Notes: generated from the sequence alone by a model not told the origin. A DNA stretch of 64,000 nt from Planococcus citri (GCF_950023065.1 NC_088679.1:76756001-76820000), one strand, 5' to 3'. Positions 32,500 to 44,284 are shown, counted from the first letter of the stretch. Numbers and translations: made by a program.

Positions 32500-34250
32500 A
32501 ATATATGAGACACTCTTATAAACTTTCCTATAAATATCAAGAAAATTTCGAAAAAACGGACTTGGTACTTTTCCTCAAAATTTTCAGCCTTATTTTAGTG
32601 CAATGTATGAACGTTTACCATTTAGGGAGTGCAAATGATTCCAAACCATCATTTTGAAAGAAAAAAAATCAAAAAAAGATTTTCCCCACAACTTCAGTAC
32701 CAATTTCATGACAATAAAATATGGCGAAAACTACACCAATAAGAGGCTCGGATGATCACGAGACCGTTACAACTGAACGTCATCGATATGACGTCATTGC
32801 TAAAGACTAGTTATCGAATTGGCGTTCGCGTAGGAATCATTATAATATTAAAATTTTATTTGGAGAGATTATCGACGAAAAAAAAATTCAAACGTTCGTC
32901 AATTTTACATTTTACCTATACCCAATGTTTTAATGTAAGGTAGCATTAGCCGCAAGCGAATGGGTGGGCTGAAGAATATACATACGTGGATATTATTTTC
33001 TTTTTTGGATAAAATCGCGCCTATCACGCGTATCTTGGTGCGAATGGAATTTTAAAATTACTCTGTAATCCGTACCTATATGTGTACAGTGTATCTACAA
33101 TTTGAAAGTTTATTTATTTTCGCTTCTTGAGTTACTAGCTATCGCACCTATATAAGTAGAACTTGCATATCGTAAATCGCGCGAATACCTACGTGGCTGA
33201 TTTTTTTTCTCACTCTTGTTCACGTATCATTTAGGTGTGTGTGCAAATTTGCAATTGTATGCGAATATCGCCGAATTTACAATAGGTACGAATTATTTTT
33301 AACTGCGATACCGAAGAGGAAAACGAAGAGGTGGTTTGTCAAGAGTGCACGTGCCATATGCAGTATTACAAGATTGGGTAAACATTGTTAATAATATGCA
33401 TTGTTATAATCGAAAAATGAAAGTGATTCAGACGCGGTCGTTCTCGTACGTCATTTTTCTATACCGAAACGCGATATTTGTTGAAATTTTCAATGAGATA
33501 GAAACTACGAAAAAGAATGGTTGTTAGCGATAAATAAGGGCAAAGGGACTATTTATTGAATTTTGAACTTGCCTAGTCCAAGGATGTGTTTAGTATAGTT
33601 TGATTTTTAGGTTTTTTTTTTCAACGATTAGGAAAGCTTACAGCCTGGTAAGGAGGGTGAAAAGCCCCTACCCTTGAATTTTGGAACTACTTGGTAGAAA
33701 TTGACATATTTTGATCTGAATAACTCGTTAATGAAAACCTAACCCTTCAAAAGAGATGAAATTGCAATATTCGCTGGAAACTTTTTTCTGGTAGTTTTCA
33801 GTTGAATTTTTATTTTCATTGAAAAAATTACATGACATCATTTTTGGAACCCTGGCCATTCTCTTAGGTGATGTAGGAGTGTTAAAATTCATGTTTGGAC
33901 GAGTATAAACTCGAAACAGGTTGTGAACTGAATTTTTAGAGAAATCGACCGAGTAAATATTTTTATTAATTTTTTTCCATCTACTCTTCAAGGAAGATAT
34001 TCCAATCGACACAAAAAATTTTGTACCGAACAATAAGAAGAATCGAAGAAGGAATCCTAAAAAACCACCAGCGCAAAGGAGGAGTATCGATAAGGCCATT
34101 TTTTGGCCCCAGACAGTTATCGACTGAACCACTCTTAAATTGTTGTAATAAATGCCCCAAATACGAATACGTGGTTAGTTGACCGAAAATGACCATTTTT
34201 TGGGATCCAGGGGTCCCCAAAGTTGCGAATAAAGAAATAATTTTTGGAAC
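32500..34250. other. Unassigned stretch
   Basis: 32.7-33.55 kb has higher complexity (several short ATG frames, none recognisable). 33.6-34.25 kb contains 'TTTTTGGAACC' text related in style to the palindrome that follows. No gene call. Confidence 0.3.
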
Positions 34251-34257
34251 CACTGAG

Positions 34258-35477
34258 TATTATTTTCAAAAACTTTTTCAACGTAAAATAATTGTTTGAA
34301 CCCGTTAAACATTATACGAGACAATTTTTCCATTTTCGACCCTCAAGGGCAGAAATTGGGGGGGTTTTCATTTTTGAAAAATGTTGGAACCACTATTTTG
34401 AACATACCCCTTTGAGCCCCCCTAAAAAGCTTTTTACAGTTTATTAGTATCTGAAAGACCTCCATCCTACCAAATTTTGAGCTCAATAAAATTTGGCGCT
34501 GGTACTCAAAAATCCAAATTTCCAATTTTTTGTAATTTGGATTTTTTGGGAACCCCTGGATAGCTGGAAACCTGCGATTTGCGCCAAACGTAACGTTTTG
34601 AAGTATATATTCAATTACCTAGGTGAAAAAGTTTAATTAAGCTTCCTGTATATTCGTAATTTTGAACCTTTTTTTTAGAGCCCCCCACTTTGGGCACCCC
34701 TGAAAAAAGCTATGTATTATGCATATTTTTTCAAATAAATTGAAGAATTTACATTTGGAACACACCAGCAAGAGCTCGATAATTTTTCACTCGATTTTAC
34801 CGGTAACTTTCAAAATTGAGCTTTTTTGGGCCAAATTCTGAGATTTTACTTCGTTGAAATTATGAAAACGTGATTTTAACGTTATTTCGAAGATTAAAAT
34901 CTCAAAATTTGGCCCAAAAAAGCTCAATTTTGAAAGTTACCGGTAAAATTGAGTGAAAAATTATCGAGCTCTTGCTAGTGTGTTCCAAATGTAAATTCTC
35001 CAATTTATTTGAAAAAATATGCATAATCGCTTTTTTCAGGGGTGCCCAAAGTGGGGGGCTCTAAAAAAAAGGTTCAAAATTACGAATATACAGGAAGCTT
35101 AATTAAACTTTTTCACCGAGGTAATTGAATATATGCCTCAAAACAACGTTTGGTGCAAATCGTAAGTTTCCAGCTATCCAGGGGTTCCCAAAAAATCCAA
35201 ATTACAAAAAATTGGAAATTTGGATTTTTGAGTACCATCGCAAAATTTTATTGAGCTCAAAGGATGGAGGTCTTTCAGATACTAATCAACTGTAAAACGC
35301 TTTTTAGGGGGGTTCAAAGGGGTAGGTTCAAAATAGTGGTTCCAAAATTTTTCAAAAATGAACCCCCCCCCCCCCCCCATTTCTGCCCCTGAGCGTCGAA
35401 AATGGAAAAATTGTCTCGTATAATGTTTAACGGGTTCAAACAAATATTTTACGTTGAAAAAGGTTTTGAAAATAATA
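34258..35477. mobile_element. 1.2-kb palindrome (fold-back element)
   Basis: Starts TATTATTTTCAAAAACTTTT and ends with the complementary text 35464-35477. The arms of about 600 bases match in order around a centre near 34865-34880 (for example 'GTAAAATTGAGTGAAAAATT' at 34942 against 34786-34806). TA at both ends is compatible with a mariner-like insertion, but the left and right flanks do not belong to one sequence. No open frame of interest. The right end abuts fold-back copy 3 with no spacer. Confidence 0.85.
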
Positions 35478-36989
35478 AAGAAAGCTGAAAGTTGGGATAC
35501 ACCTACCTTATTGCAGACATGCCAAATCGATTGGAAACGGTTTCAACCCGTTTTGAGCAGTTCTGGAGCCTCGAGCAGATTTTTGAAACTCAAAATTCCA
35601 TCAAATTGAAGTTGTAAAGCTGAAATTTATTCTAAAAACTAATTTCAATATGCTACGAAGTACTGCAGGTGAATTTCAAGTCGTTTTGGAGCCTCCAGCG
35701 AATTTTTGAAAATTCCTGAAGCCTCCAGCAGATTTTTGAAATTTTAAATTTTCACAAAATTTCATCAAATGGAGATAGAAAGCTGAAATTTACTCTACAC
35801 TCCAATTTTAACACCCTCTGAAAACGACTTCTGGTGGATTTCAAGTCATTTTAGAGACTCCAACGACTTTTTTGAAGATTACTGGAGCCTCCAGTTGATT
35901 TTTGAAACTTGAAATTTCACCAAAATTTCATCAAACTGAGATGGAGGGTCGAAATTCATTCTGTAAACTAATTTCAATACGCTACGAAGTTGACTGCTGG
36001 TGAATTTCAAGTTGTTTTGGAGCCTCCAGCAACTTTTTGAAAGGTTGTATGATGTTTTTTGGAAAATTGAAATTTCCTAAAAGTAGCTGGAAGCTTCAAA
36101 ACCATTTGAAACCACCATGTAGTCTGCGAAGTAAATTTCAGCTTGCCAACTCCATTTGATAAATTAATGTTGGGGAAATTTCAAGTTTCAAAAATCTACT
36201 GGAGTCTCCAGTAATTTTCAAAAAAGTCGCTGGAGGCCCTAAAATGACTTGAACCCACCTGAAGTCGTCCTCAGAGGGTGTTAAAATTGGAGTATAGAGT
36301 AAATTTCAGCTTTCCATCTCCATTTGATGAAATTCTGTAAAAATTTAAAGTTTCAAAAATCTGCTGGAGGTTTCAGGAATTTTCAAACATTCGCTGGAGG
36401 CTCCAAAACGACTTGAAATTCACCTGCAGTACTTCGTAGCGTATTGAAATTAGTTTTTAGAATAAATTTCAGCTTTACAACTCCAATTTGATGGAATTTT
36501 GTGGGAATTTCGAGTTTCAAAAATCTGCTGGAGGCTCCAGAACTGCTCAAAACGGATTGAAACCATTTCTAATCGATTTGACATATTGAAAATAGGGTAT
36601 ATCCCAAATTTCAGCCTTCTTGGTCAATTTGGTAAAGTTTTGATTTTTCCCCTCATTTTTGGCCTAAATTGGATTTTCAAAAATTCACCAAAAATCGAAA
36701 AACGCACTTAAGCACTTGAAATTTGGACAGGTGATGAATTTTTGCATGATCTTTCGATCTACCTCTGCAATGTTTGAAAAAGTTCGTGCAAGTCCTATGT
36801 TGAAACGCAAAATCTGCGATTTCGGCTGACCTGTCAGTCAAAATGGCCGCCATTTTGTAAGTAAAGCCAACTTTTTTTTGGCAAGTTTGCTTTAAAATGT
36901 TCCTTAGGATGTCCCCTTTAAGAAAAAAGTTGTGTCCCGGAGGATCAGCGGGGGGGGGGTGCAATTACTCCTATTGTCATATGCCGGAC
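35478..36989. mobile_element. Fold-back element copy 3, left end missing
   Basis: From 'AGAAAGCTGAAAGTTGGGAT' onward it follows copy 2 closely to the same right end (GCCGGAC then TA at 36990-36991). The outer about 380 bases of the left arm, including its terminal repeat, are absent. The break is exactly where the 1.2-kb palindrome ends. Internal 'CTGGAGGCTCCAG' subrepeats are retained. Confidence 0.85.
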
Positions 36990-36994
36990 TATTA

Positions 36995-38105
36995 GGGTCT
37001 CGTGAAGAAATCTGGAACCCGATGCAAATGCAACCTTTGTACCCCCACCTCCTCCCTCTCTCACAATCCCTTACCTAAATTCCAAAAAGATCGAATAGCA
37101 TACCAAAAAAGATCAAAGGGCAGGATCAAGTAACAGGAAACGCATCTCAAAACTTATTACGCTAATAGCGATAGAACTGGGCTCGCGACTCGTTATCTTT
37201 TCGAGTCGATCTTTCATCACATCCATTAATGAAACACGAGTACAGCGAATACCTCCGAATACCATTCGGGGGTGGCTACACTACACCAGACCAGACACAC
37301 GCTGACGTGAGATGAAGATGAAATTGTACTCGAGAGATAGAGAGAGAGCGAAAATATTCTATTAATCGCGCTGCTGCGAATGACAATAGAGTACGTATAC
37401 GAAGAACCGGTTCGATTGGGACGATACACCGCCACCACTTGGCACATAAGCTCTTTGAAGATCGCCAATACGCCGAATTTAATCACTCAGTCTCTCGATA
37501 TACGAGTACATACGATCGAGTAATTACGTCGCGAGAATGAAGTACTATACAACCTACAGTGGAGGATGTCATCGTGCCTCGTAGTCGTGGTCGCGAGTTA
37601 GTGATCGAGAACTAGGTCTAATACTCGTATACGATGATGAGGAGAAAAACGATTGAAAGAAAAACGCGCGTATCGCGATCGATCAATATATGTACGTATA
37701 GGTATCCGGTCACGAAATATAAAACAGTCTGTTGTAGGAATAGTCTGGTCTTTGGTCTTTCAGACCTGTTATACGTACTTACGCCGGTATGTAAGTCTGC
37801 TCTCGGCATTGTATCGCGCTCGTGTAGTGAAAAAAAAATACCTAATAAAAAAAAATTGGTAGGAAAAAAAAGAACCAAGTATACTCGTATATCGACGAGA
37901 AGGAAGGAAGAAAAAAAAATGCAGACTAAGATGTGTAATTGTGGCGTGTACTGTACAGAGTGTACTGGTACATACATATATCGTACGAGTACATAGTATA
38001 GTAGTATTTAGAGTGCTATATACAGCAGGCTAGCGGGGCGGACGCGGGGGAGGGACACTTAGTCGAAGAATAATGTGCAGCATAATAAAATGTATGAAGT
38101 AGGAT
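36995..38105. other. Higher-complexity stretch with frequent TACGAGTA motifs
   Basis: Overlapping open frames on both strands (37618-37996) give no recognisable protein, and none stands out from the others. The motif TACTCGTA/TACGAGTA recurs at 37230, 37505, 37622, 37880 and 37985. Confidence 0.3.
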
Positions 38106-38111
38106 TGCCAT

Positions 38112-38436
38112 TCAGTTAGCGGACAGTGAACAGTTGCGGGTTCGCGTTCGGCATAATGGTGCATTATTATTGCGCGCCATCGCCAGTTACTACGACCACC
38201 ATTCATTTTTCGAGTTCTTCGATTTCGATCTAAATCTCGTCCGTGGCCGTGCCTGTGTGTCTTCTTCCTTCGTTCCGAGTCTCTCTCGAGAAACCGACGA
38301 CGACGACGACGACTTCGAGAGACCATCTCTAGTCGGCTGTGAAACTGAGTTACAAAGTGGGAAATGATGCACGCGACCAAAATCACCATAGTCATTCAGT
38401 AATATGGCACCAATTCCGCAGATATGCACCTTACAG
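38112..38436 (+). promoter_or_regulatory. Possible core promoter and first exon
   Basis: TCAGTT at 38115-38120 matches the arthropod initiator consensus, and a GGTTC element lies about 28 bases downstream. The transcript from there would run to a donor-like CAG|GTAACC at 38436. An ATG at 38404 opens eleven codons ending exactly at that donor (peptide MAPIPQICTLQ). An earlier short ATG frame (38366) ends before it. Each signal is weak alone; the combination is suggestive only. Confidence 0.25.
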
Positions 38437-38689
38437 GTAACCTACACACATCTATGCACAATCACCTACTACTATTGGCTATTAGTACCTACGTCCGGCG
38501 ATTGATTGCGAAGATGACGACCACCACGACGAAGACGTTCTCTCTATAGATATTCCCATCATTCGTATTCGTAAATCGCCTCATCTCTTCATCATTTTCT
38601 CCGCAGCTGATAACAATTGACTTTTTTTTCTCCACTTTTCTTTTTAATCACTCTCGCTTTATCACATACTAAAATGTACCTACCTCTGT

Positions 38690-39151
38690 CGGTGATAAAA
38701 AGCCGGCTTCTCGAGTACAGTGGCCAGCTGCCAAAAACGGCCGCTACGTGATGTAATTTATGTCAATCTTGAAGCATATGTAGTTGTAGTACTCGCGTAC
38801 CACGTCTTCGTTGTGGTAGTCGTCTCTTCCGAGTGCAATTTTTTTTGCTTCCTTCCGAGTTTGACACGTGAAAAATCAAAGTGTTCGCGGTCGGTGTCGG
38901 GTAATTTAAGTGTTTTTTTTTCTTTTACGTACGTATACGACCGCGATAGCGATATCGTCTCGTTTCCATCAAATTCCCACGTGTGTTTTTCGATTCGATA
39001 TCACGAAGTCGAGTGCAAAATTATCGAATGGGGTTTTCCACCCTGCGCGAGCCCGTCATCTGCAGTCTGTCAATCTGTTCGTGTTTTCCTGAATTCTGAA
39101 TTCGTCTCGCATTCGGTGCTGCAGCTGGCTATACCTACTGAACCATTTTGA
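38690..39151 (+). promoter_or_regulatory. Possible TATA/initiator promoter with long untranslated exon
   Basis: A TATA-like GATAAAAAG at 38692-38700 stands about 18-20 bases before 'TACAGTGG', a little closer than usual. The following 430 bases have balanced composition, carry no early ATG frame of note and end in a GTAAGA donor-like string at 39152. This would be a 5' untranslated first exon of a plus-strand gene whose coding exons lie outside or far downstream. A 143-codon frame here starts at a non-ATG codon and is not convincing as protein. Confidence 0.25.
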
Positions 39152-39154
39152 GTA

Positions 39155-40000
39155 AGAAGCTCGTTTAATTTTGTGAAATTTTCCGTATACCTACTCGTAT
39201 GTGCATTCGTCAATATGCAACATTGTATATGTGATAATTATCGTGTCACCGAGATGACGAGACGATGATGAGAACTGTGACAATGTAAAATGTGTTCGCC
39301 CATGCCATGTACGAGTACATCTGTATTATACGAGTATAATAATTGCTTATCTATTCGTATTACGCGTGTTTTCGGTGTTTTTCTCGAATTAACGACGTCT
39401 CTATAGCTACGATGAGCTCGTTGAAAGATATATTCTCAAATTTTTTTTATCCTCTATTAAATTATGTATTAATCGAGCACAAATGACGCTGTGTACTGGT
39501 ATATCTCGTTGACTTTCTTTAAAACTCACACTTTTCGGCGTCAACCGACGAGAAATAGAAGTCGTCACAGACGACATAACTACACACAGAGTACCCAAGT
39601 AGACGGGGGAAAAAATTTTTAACGCGTATTTGGAGGATTTGTGATTTTTTTTTTTCATTTTACCAAAAGAGCAGAGGTGTGCTGAACAGTGGGGGGGGGA
39701 GAAGGTGTCTCACCCTACAGGGAGAAAAATTTAGGCAAAAATTTGTTAATAATTTTTGGGAAAAATTAGATGAGTTGGAAAAAGTTGGAAATTTGGGAAG
39801 AAATTGCGTAAGTAAGCAAAGAACATCAAAGAATACTTAATCGCAGTTGAAAAACACAACCTGACAAATGCAATATAATCTGACGTAGGGTGTAATAATC
39901 AAGTACATAATTATTGCTGAAGCCACGAAAACCAACTTTTTCCATCATCAAAAATTCAATACTTACCTATGTTGTTTTACATTTCGAATTATCAACTTTT
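39155..40000. other. Unassigned stretch
   Basis: A few TACGAGTA motifs (39305-39345), a G-run at 39692 and no recognisable frame. Confidence 0.3.
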
Positions 40001-41290
40001 CACAGCTTTCACCATCGCTTCGCTCGGACTATTAATTCATTTTCCTTTTATTTTCTTCTGATCAAAGATGAAGGATTGAAAAATTGACTTCTCACATCGA
40101 AAATAATTTGGTTTACTTTTGAAAAATTATTAATTTTCGGAATTTTCTGTCCTCGCTTTATTTTAATTTTTAAAATTTTATAATTTCCTGAAAACTATTG
40201 ATAATATTTTCAAATGTTGAAACTATGAAGATCAACTTTTTACATCGGTTATTTTGTAATTTTCTAATTATCGATTTTTTCAAAGCTTTTGCTCTCGCTT
40301 CGCTCGTGTCGATTTGAATTCTACAGTTCAATTTTCAAAAAAATTTCAAAAATTGAAAATCAACTTTAGAAATTTAAGAAACATAACCATATCAATACCC
40401 AGTTACCTACAGGGTTCCAGAAAGCACAAAATGTTGACGTTGAAACTTCTTATATTGAAAATAATTTTTTCGTACCTCACACATTGCCTCGCTTCGTTCG
40501 TGCAAAATCGAAAATGTTCCGTATTCTCTTTTTAAATTTGATTTTCAAAAGTCAAAAGGCTAAAAAAAACTACGAAAAATGACACGAAAAAATTGCCAAT
40601 TTTTTATTTGAAGAGTGATATTCCAAAACTCGCTTTGTCCATTTTCACAACTTTTCAGGAAAGAGGAAAAACAGTTTCCCTTTAAAAGGGTAAATTGGCT
40701 TTTTAGGCGAGTTTAACACTTTATTTGGGTGGATTTATGAAGTAGGAGTGTAGGTATGTACTTCATCCACTAAACACTGCTGAAAAAATTTTCAATAAAA
40801 ATGGATGAAGCGCGTTTTGGAAGATTATTTTTTTAAAAATATTTAGTGAATTGGCTATTTAGGTGAGTTTAACACCTCATTTTGGTGGGTTGATGATGTA
40901 GGAATGTGAGTTACTACTTCATCTGCCAGGTACCACTGAAAAACGCACTTCGATAAAAATGGACAAAGCGAGTTTTGGAATATCACTCTTCATTTTGGAT
41001 TTCAGTACCTACCAACCTTGCAATGGAACAATTCAAATTTGTTGTCAAGTATAAAACCATCGTTTTTGAGCATTTAAAATTATTCAACATTTTTATTTCC
41101 AACTCCCCCTTCCAAAATTTATTCGAACCCCATCTAAATAATCAGCTTGGGAAGAGGGGTGACCGGGGGGGGGGGGGGTGTTCTGGGGTAAAAAGTTGGG
41201 AAAAAATTCAAGTCTCACCCCCGCCCCCCATGGTGATTACCTTTTGATCTGAATTCTGATTTTTATGCCTTTTTTCGTTCATTACTGCAA
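40000..41290. repeat. Dispersed repeat, copy 2, split by a small transposon
   Basis: 40060-40350 and 41070-41280 match the two blocks of the copy at 16.54-17.12 kb ('CATTTTTATTTCCAACTCCC' at 41088). The 382-bp inverted-repeat element at 40610-40991 lies between the blocks, and no counterpart lies between the blocks of copy 1. Confidence 0.55.
40610..40991. mobile_element. 382-bp MITE, copy A
   Basis: Ends GAAGAGTGATATTCCAAAAC and its complement, with the terminal inverted repeat extending about 36 bases ('CTCGCTTTGTCCATTTT'). ATTT lies on both sides (40606-40609 and 40992-40995), a 4-bp target duplication. Inside are two diverged direct repeats of about 130 bases, each with 'GAGTTTAACAC', 'GTAGGA.TGTGAG/GTAGGT' and 'ATAAAAATGGA'. 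No coding capacity. Confidence 0.85.
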
Positions 41291-41299
41291 AATGATGAT

Positions 41300-42164
41300 T
41301 TTTGAACAAATAATATGGCAAAGCAGTTTTCTATCTGCGCCCGGAGGTGGGGGAGGGTACTTCCCGAAATATGCCATGTACTAGAAGGCAATGACCACAA
41401 ATTTTTTTCGATATTTTTCCACGCCAACAAAAATCTCAAAATCCATTTTGAAAAATTCAAATTCCTGAGGAGAGAGCTCAAAATTCTGGGAAAAAATCAA
41501 AAAAAATCTATAGGTAAATCGAGAATTGAACGTACAAATAATATATAATGTAAGTAATAAAAACCCAGCAACTAAAATTTTAGACGCAGAAGTTCGTTTT
41601 TGGATTCTTGATGAATTTTTAAAAATTCAAAAAAATCTGTAATTTTTGCAAGTTTTCCACTTTTTTATGAATTTTTTTCCTCTAACGAAACGGTAAAAAT
41701 GATAACATAATTCATTTCAATCCTCTCCAGAAGAAACCATCTCTTTTGAGCCATTCTGAAATCTCCAAAAGATTTTCAATTTACTCATAAAATTTCGAAT
41801 AAATCTGAAGGGATAAAAAATCAACTTCAGTACCCATGGTTTAACTTCGGTTGAAATTTCGACAGTTTTCATTAAAATTTGAAAAAATTCAGAACCACTC
41901 TCCTCCTTCACCCGCCCGTTATTTTATCTTTACACTAAATTTCCACTCGTTCAATTGAAAAATGTTTGAGATTACCTACGTAAAATCTATGAAAAACACA
42001 ATTTGGCAGATGCTGCACCCTCCCTCCTTCCAGAGTGCGGATAGAAAACTGCCCGGTTTCGATCGGGAAAAAAGGAAATCCGCCATCATTAGTACCCCAG
42101 CCTCCTTTAGGACCACTGGGGGTGGAATTTGTTACTTTTTCATCAATTGAAATTTCTCATCATG
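41300..42164. other. Unassigned stretch between MITE copies
   Basis: AT-rich text with no recognisable frame. Sequence next to one MITE does not mirror sequence next to the other, so the two MITEs are separate insertions rather than ends of one larger palindrome. Confidence 0.35.
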
Positions 42165-42168
42165 AAAT

Positions 42169-42549
42169 GAAGAGTGATATTCCAAAACTCGCTTTGTCCA
42201 TTTTTATCAAAGTTGGGTTTTCAGTGGTACCTGGTAGATGAAGTATTAACTCACATTCCTACATCATCAACCTACCAAAATGAGGTGTTAAACTCACCTA
42301 AATAGCCAATTCACTAAAAATTGAAAAAAAATAATGTTCCAAAACGCGCTTTGTCCATTTTTATTGAAATTTTTTTCAGTAGTATTTAGTGGATGAAATG
42401 TATACCTACACTCCTACATCATAAATCCACCCAAATAAAGTGCTAAACTCGCCTGAAAATCCAATTTACCCGTTTGAAGGGAAACTGTTTTTCCTCTCTC
42501 CTGAAAAGTTGTGAAAATGGACAAAGCGAGTTTTGGAATATCACTCTTC
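42169..42549. mobile_element. 381-bp MITE, copy B, opposite orientation
   Basis: Same ends and interior as copy A but inverted relative to it. Flanked by AAAT (42165-42168 and 42550-42553). Two independent insertions with clean 4-bp duplications of A/T-only targets define the family well. It carries the same pair of internal direct repeats. The superfamily is not identified; several groups make 4-bp duplications. Confidence 0.85.
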
Positions 42550-42559
42550 AAATGCTTAA

Positions 42560-43765
42560 ATTTGGTACTCAACTGCTTGGGGGTATGCACTTGGAGCAAA
42601 TCTGTTTGTAGTATTTTAAAGGTAATTAAAAACGACGATGAGGTTTCAAAAATATTTTTCAAAAATTTTCCAAATGTTCAAAATTGAGAAAATTTTGAAA
42701 GCTGAATTTTCGAAATCTTGCCAAATTCGGAAGCTATAAAAATTCGAAATAAATCCAGGAAAATAGATTTTTATGATATTTGCAACTAGAAATTTTTATT
42801 TAGTGAAAAGATTCGGAAAACTATAGGAGGTACAAGACCCAAAAATTTTGGCTCATTTTCCTGATTCGGTCCTGCAATCTACCTCCTCCTTTTGCCCCCT
42901 CCTAATTTTCTGAACATGGGGTAAAAATATGTCAAACGTCATTTTTTTAAAATCTGTCCTCTGACGCCTCCATTGACTCCCAAAATTTGATTAAACCTAC
43001 GTATGGGGGTGGAAAAGTAATTTTTAAAAATTCGATTTTTTGACTCGATTTTTTTTTTGAAAAATTGTAAATTTTAAGGCGAGAAAAATGATACTTAGCT
43101 ACTTGAAATTCAGTTAAATCATCGGAAAAAGAGGGGATGTCGGGGTAATTTGATTCGCTGAATTAAAATACGACTATGAAAAAAAAATTCGATCGAAACG
43201 AGCTGTTCAGAAGGAAATAAAATTCTGCGAAAACACATTTTTTTTGACCTTTTTGGTACGTATTTTCCAGCACTTAAAAATAAAATGAAATTTCTGTAAG
43301 GGCGCAACTGGTGACGTGATACGGTAATTCCAAAATTTCAAAATTCATTTCAAGTACCAAAAAAACGTTTTTCTTTGCAATAAACCTTTCCGCAACCAAA
43401 ACCAAGCAGACAGATCGAAACACGCTCGAACAAAAAAATCACTCAATTTTTATTCACTATACAAAACACGTCGAACTTCTTTCGATTTCATGCAAGCATT
43501 TGAAATCGTTACGAGAACGCCGATCGAGATTATAATAACCTATTTGTGATTTTACGACTGTTTCAAATTCGCAATTTACGACGACGAAGAGCGAAAATTA
43601 AGTCAAAAAAGATGAAGCCATAAAAAACACTCGTACGAGCACATTCGCGTACTCGTTCAAAACATGGCTAAATTTTAAAATTAAAACTAGGTATCTATTA
43701 ATTTATCTCGAGTGTTTGGCCAATTTACTAACAATACGAAGAAAACATAAAATCGCGGTTTCACT
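42560..43765. other. Unassigned stretch
   Basis: AT-rich to 43.1 kb, then somewhat more complex. No recognisable frame. The segment to the right carries the exon candidate. Confidence 0.3.
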
Positions 43766-43768
43766 TAC

Positions 43769-43827
43769 CGTTTCTCGGATGCTCCAAAAGTTGCGAATTC
43801 GACTCATCACTCGTAATGATTCGATTC
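43769..43827 (-). CDS. Candidate internal exon, 59 bases
   Basis: On the minus strand a T-rich tract ending CTTCCAG is followed by 59 bases and a GTAAGT donor. Two frames are open. Frame 2 reads NRIITSDESNSQLLEHPR and resembles frame 2 of the segment at 18790-18855. Frame 3 reads IESLRVMSRIRNFWSIRET, ends on a codon boundary, and could join the candidate exon at 32427-32495. No family is recognised. The good splice sites and the similarity to a second segment 25 kb away are what set it apart. Confidence 0.4.
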
Positions 43828-44030
43828 CTGGAAGAAAAAAGAACATAAAATTGAAAATTAACATGTAATGAACACAGAAAAATAACGTAAGTATACCTAA
43901 AATAAATGGTAGATCTACACAAGTACACACGTATAAAAATACATCAACAAATCGAACGTTTCAAAGATGAAAAATAACGTTTTAAGCACACCAGGAATAC
44001 TACATATTTTATCCAAAGCACGAGAAATTT

Positions 44031-44255
44031 TTCAGCTTAACGAACCAAATTTTGGGAATACACGACACAGCCTTGGAAATTGAATTTTCCAAAATTTTCA
44101 AAGCAGATATTCAGTCGAATTTTCACTATTTTAAAACCCATCTTGCAGCTTAATGAACCTTTTGAGAATACACAACGCAGTCTTGGAAATTAAATCTCCC
44201 AAAATTTTCGAGGCACATATTTAGTCAAATTTTCACAATTTTCAAATCCATCAAC
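44031..44255. repeat. Tandem duplication, about 115-base unit
   Basis: Unit 1 (from 'CAGCTTAACGAACC') and unit 2 (from 'CAGCTTAATGAACC') share 'GGAAATT.AAT.T.CCAAAATTTTC' and end near 'CAAATCCATCA' or 'AAAACCCATC'. Two copies only, about 80 percent alike by eye. Confidence 0.75.
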
Positions 44256-44284
44256 CACGCCAATTTCGCGCCCTCGTAAATTAT

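Noticed and set aside
37400..37425. tRNA-like B box (GGTTCGATTGGG)
   Set aside because: No A box at the right distance and no cloverleaf can be drawn.
40610..42549. The two MITEs as the ends of one 1.9-kb element
   Set aside because: Each has its own 4-bp duplication (ATTT and AAAT) at both ends, and the sequence between them is not symmetrical.
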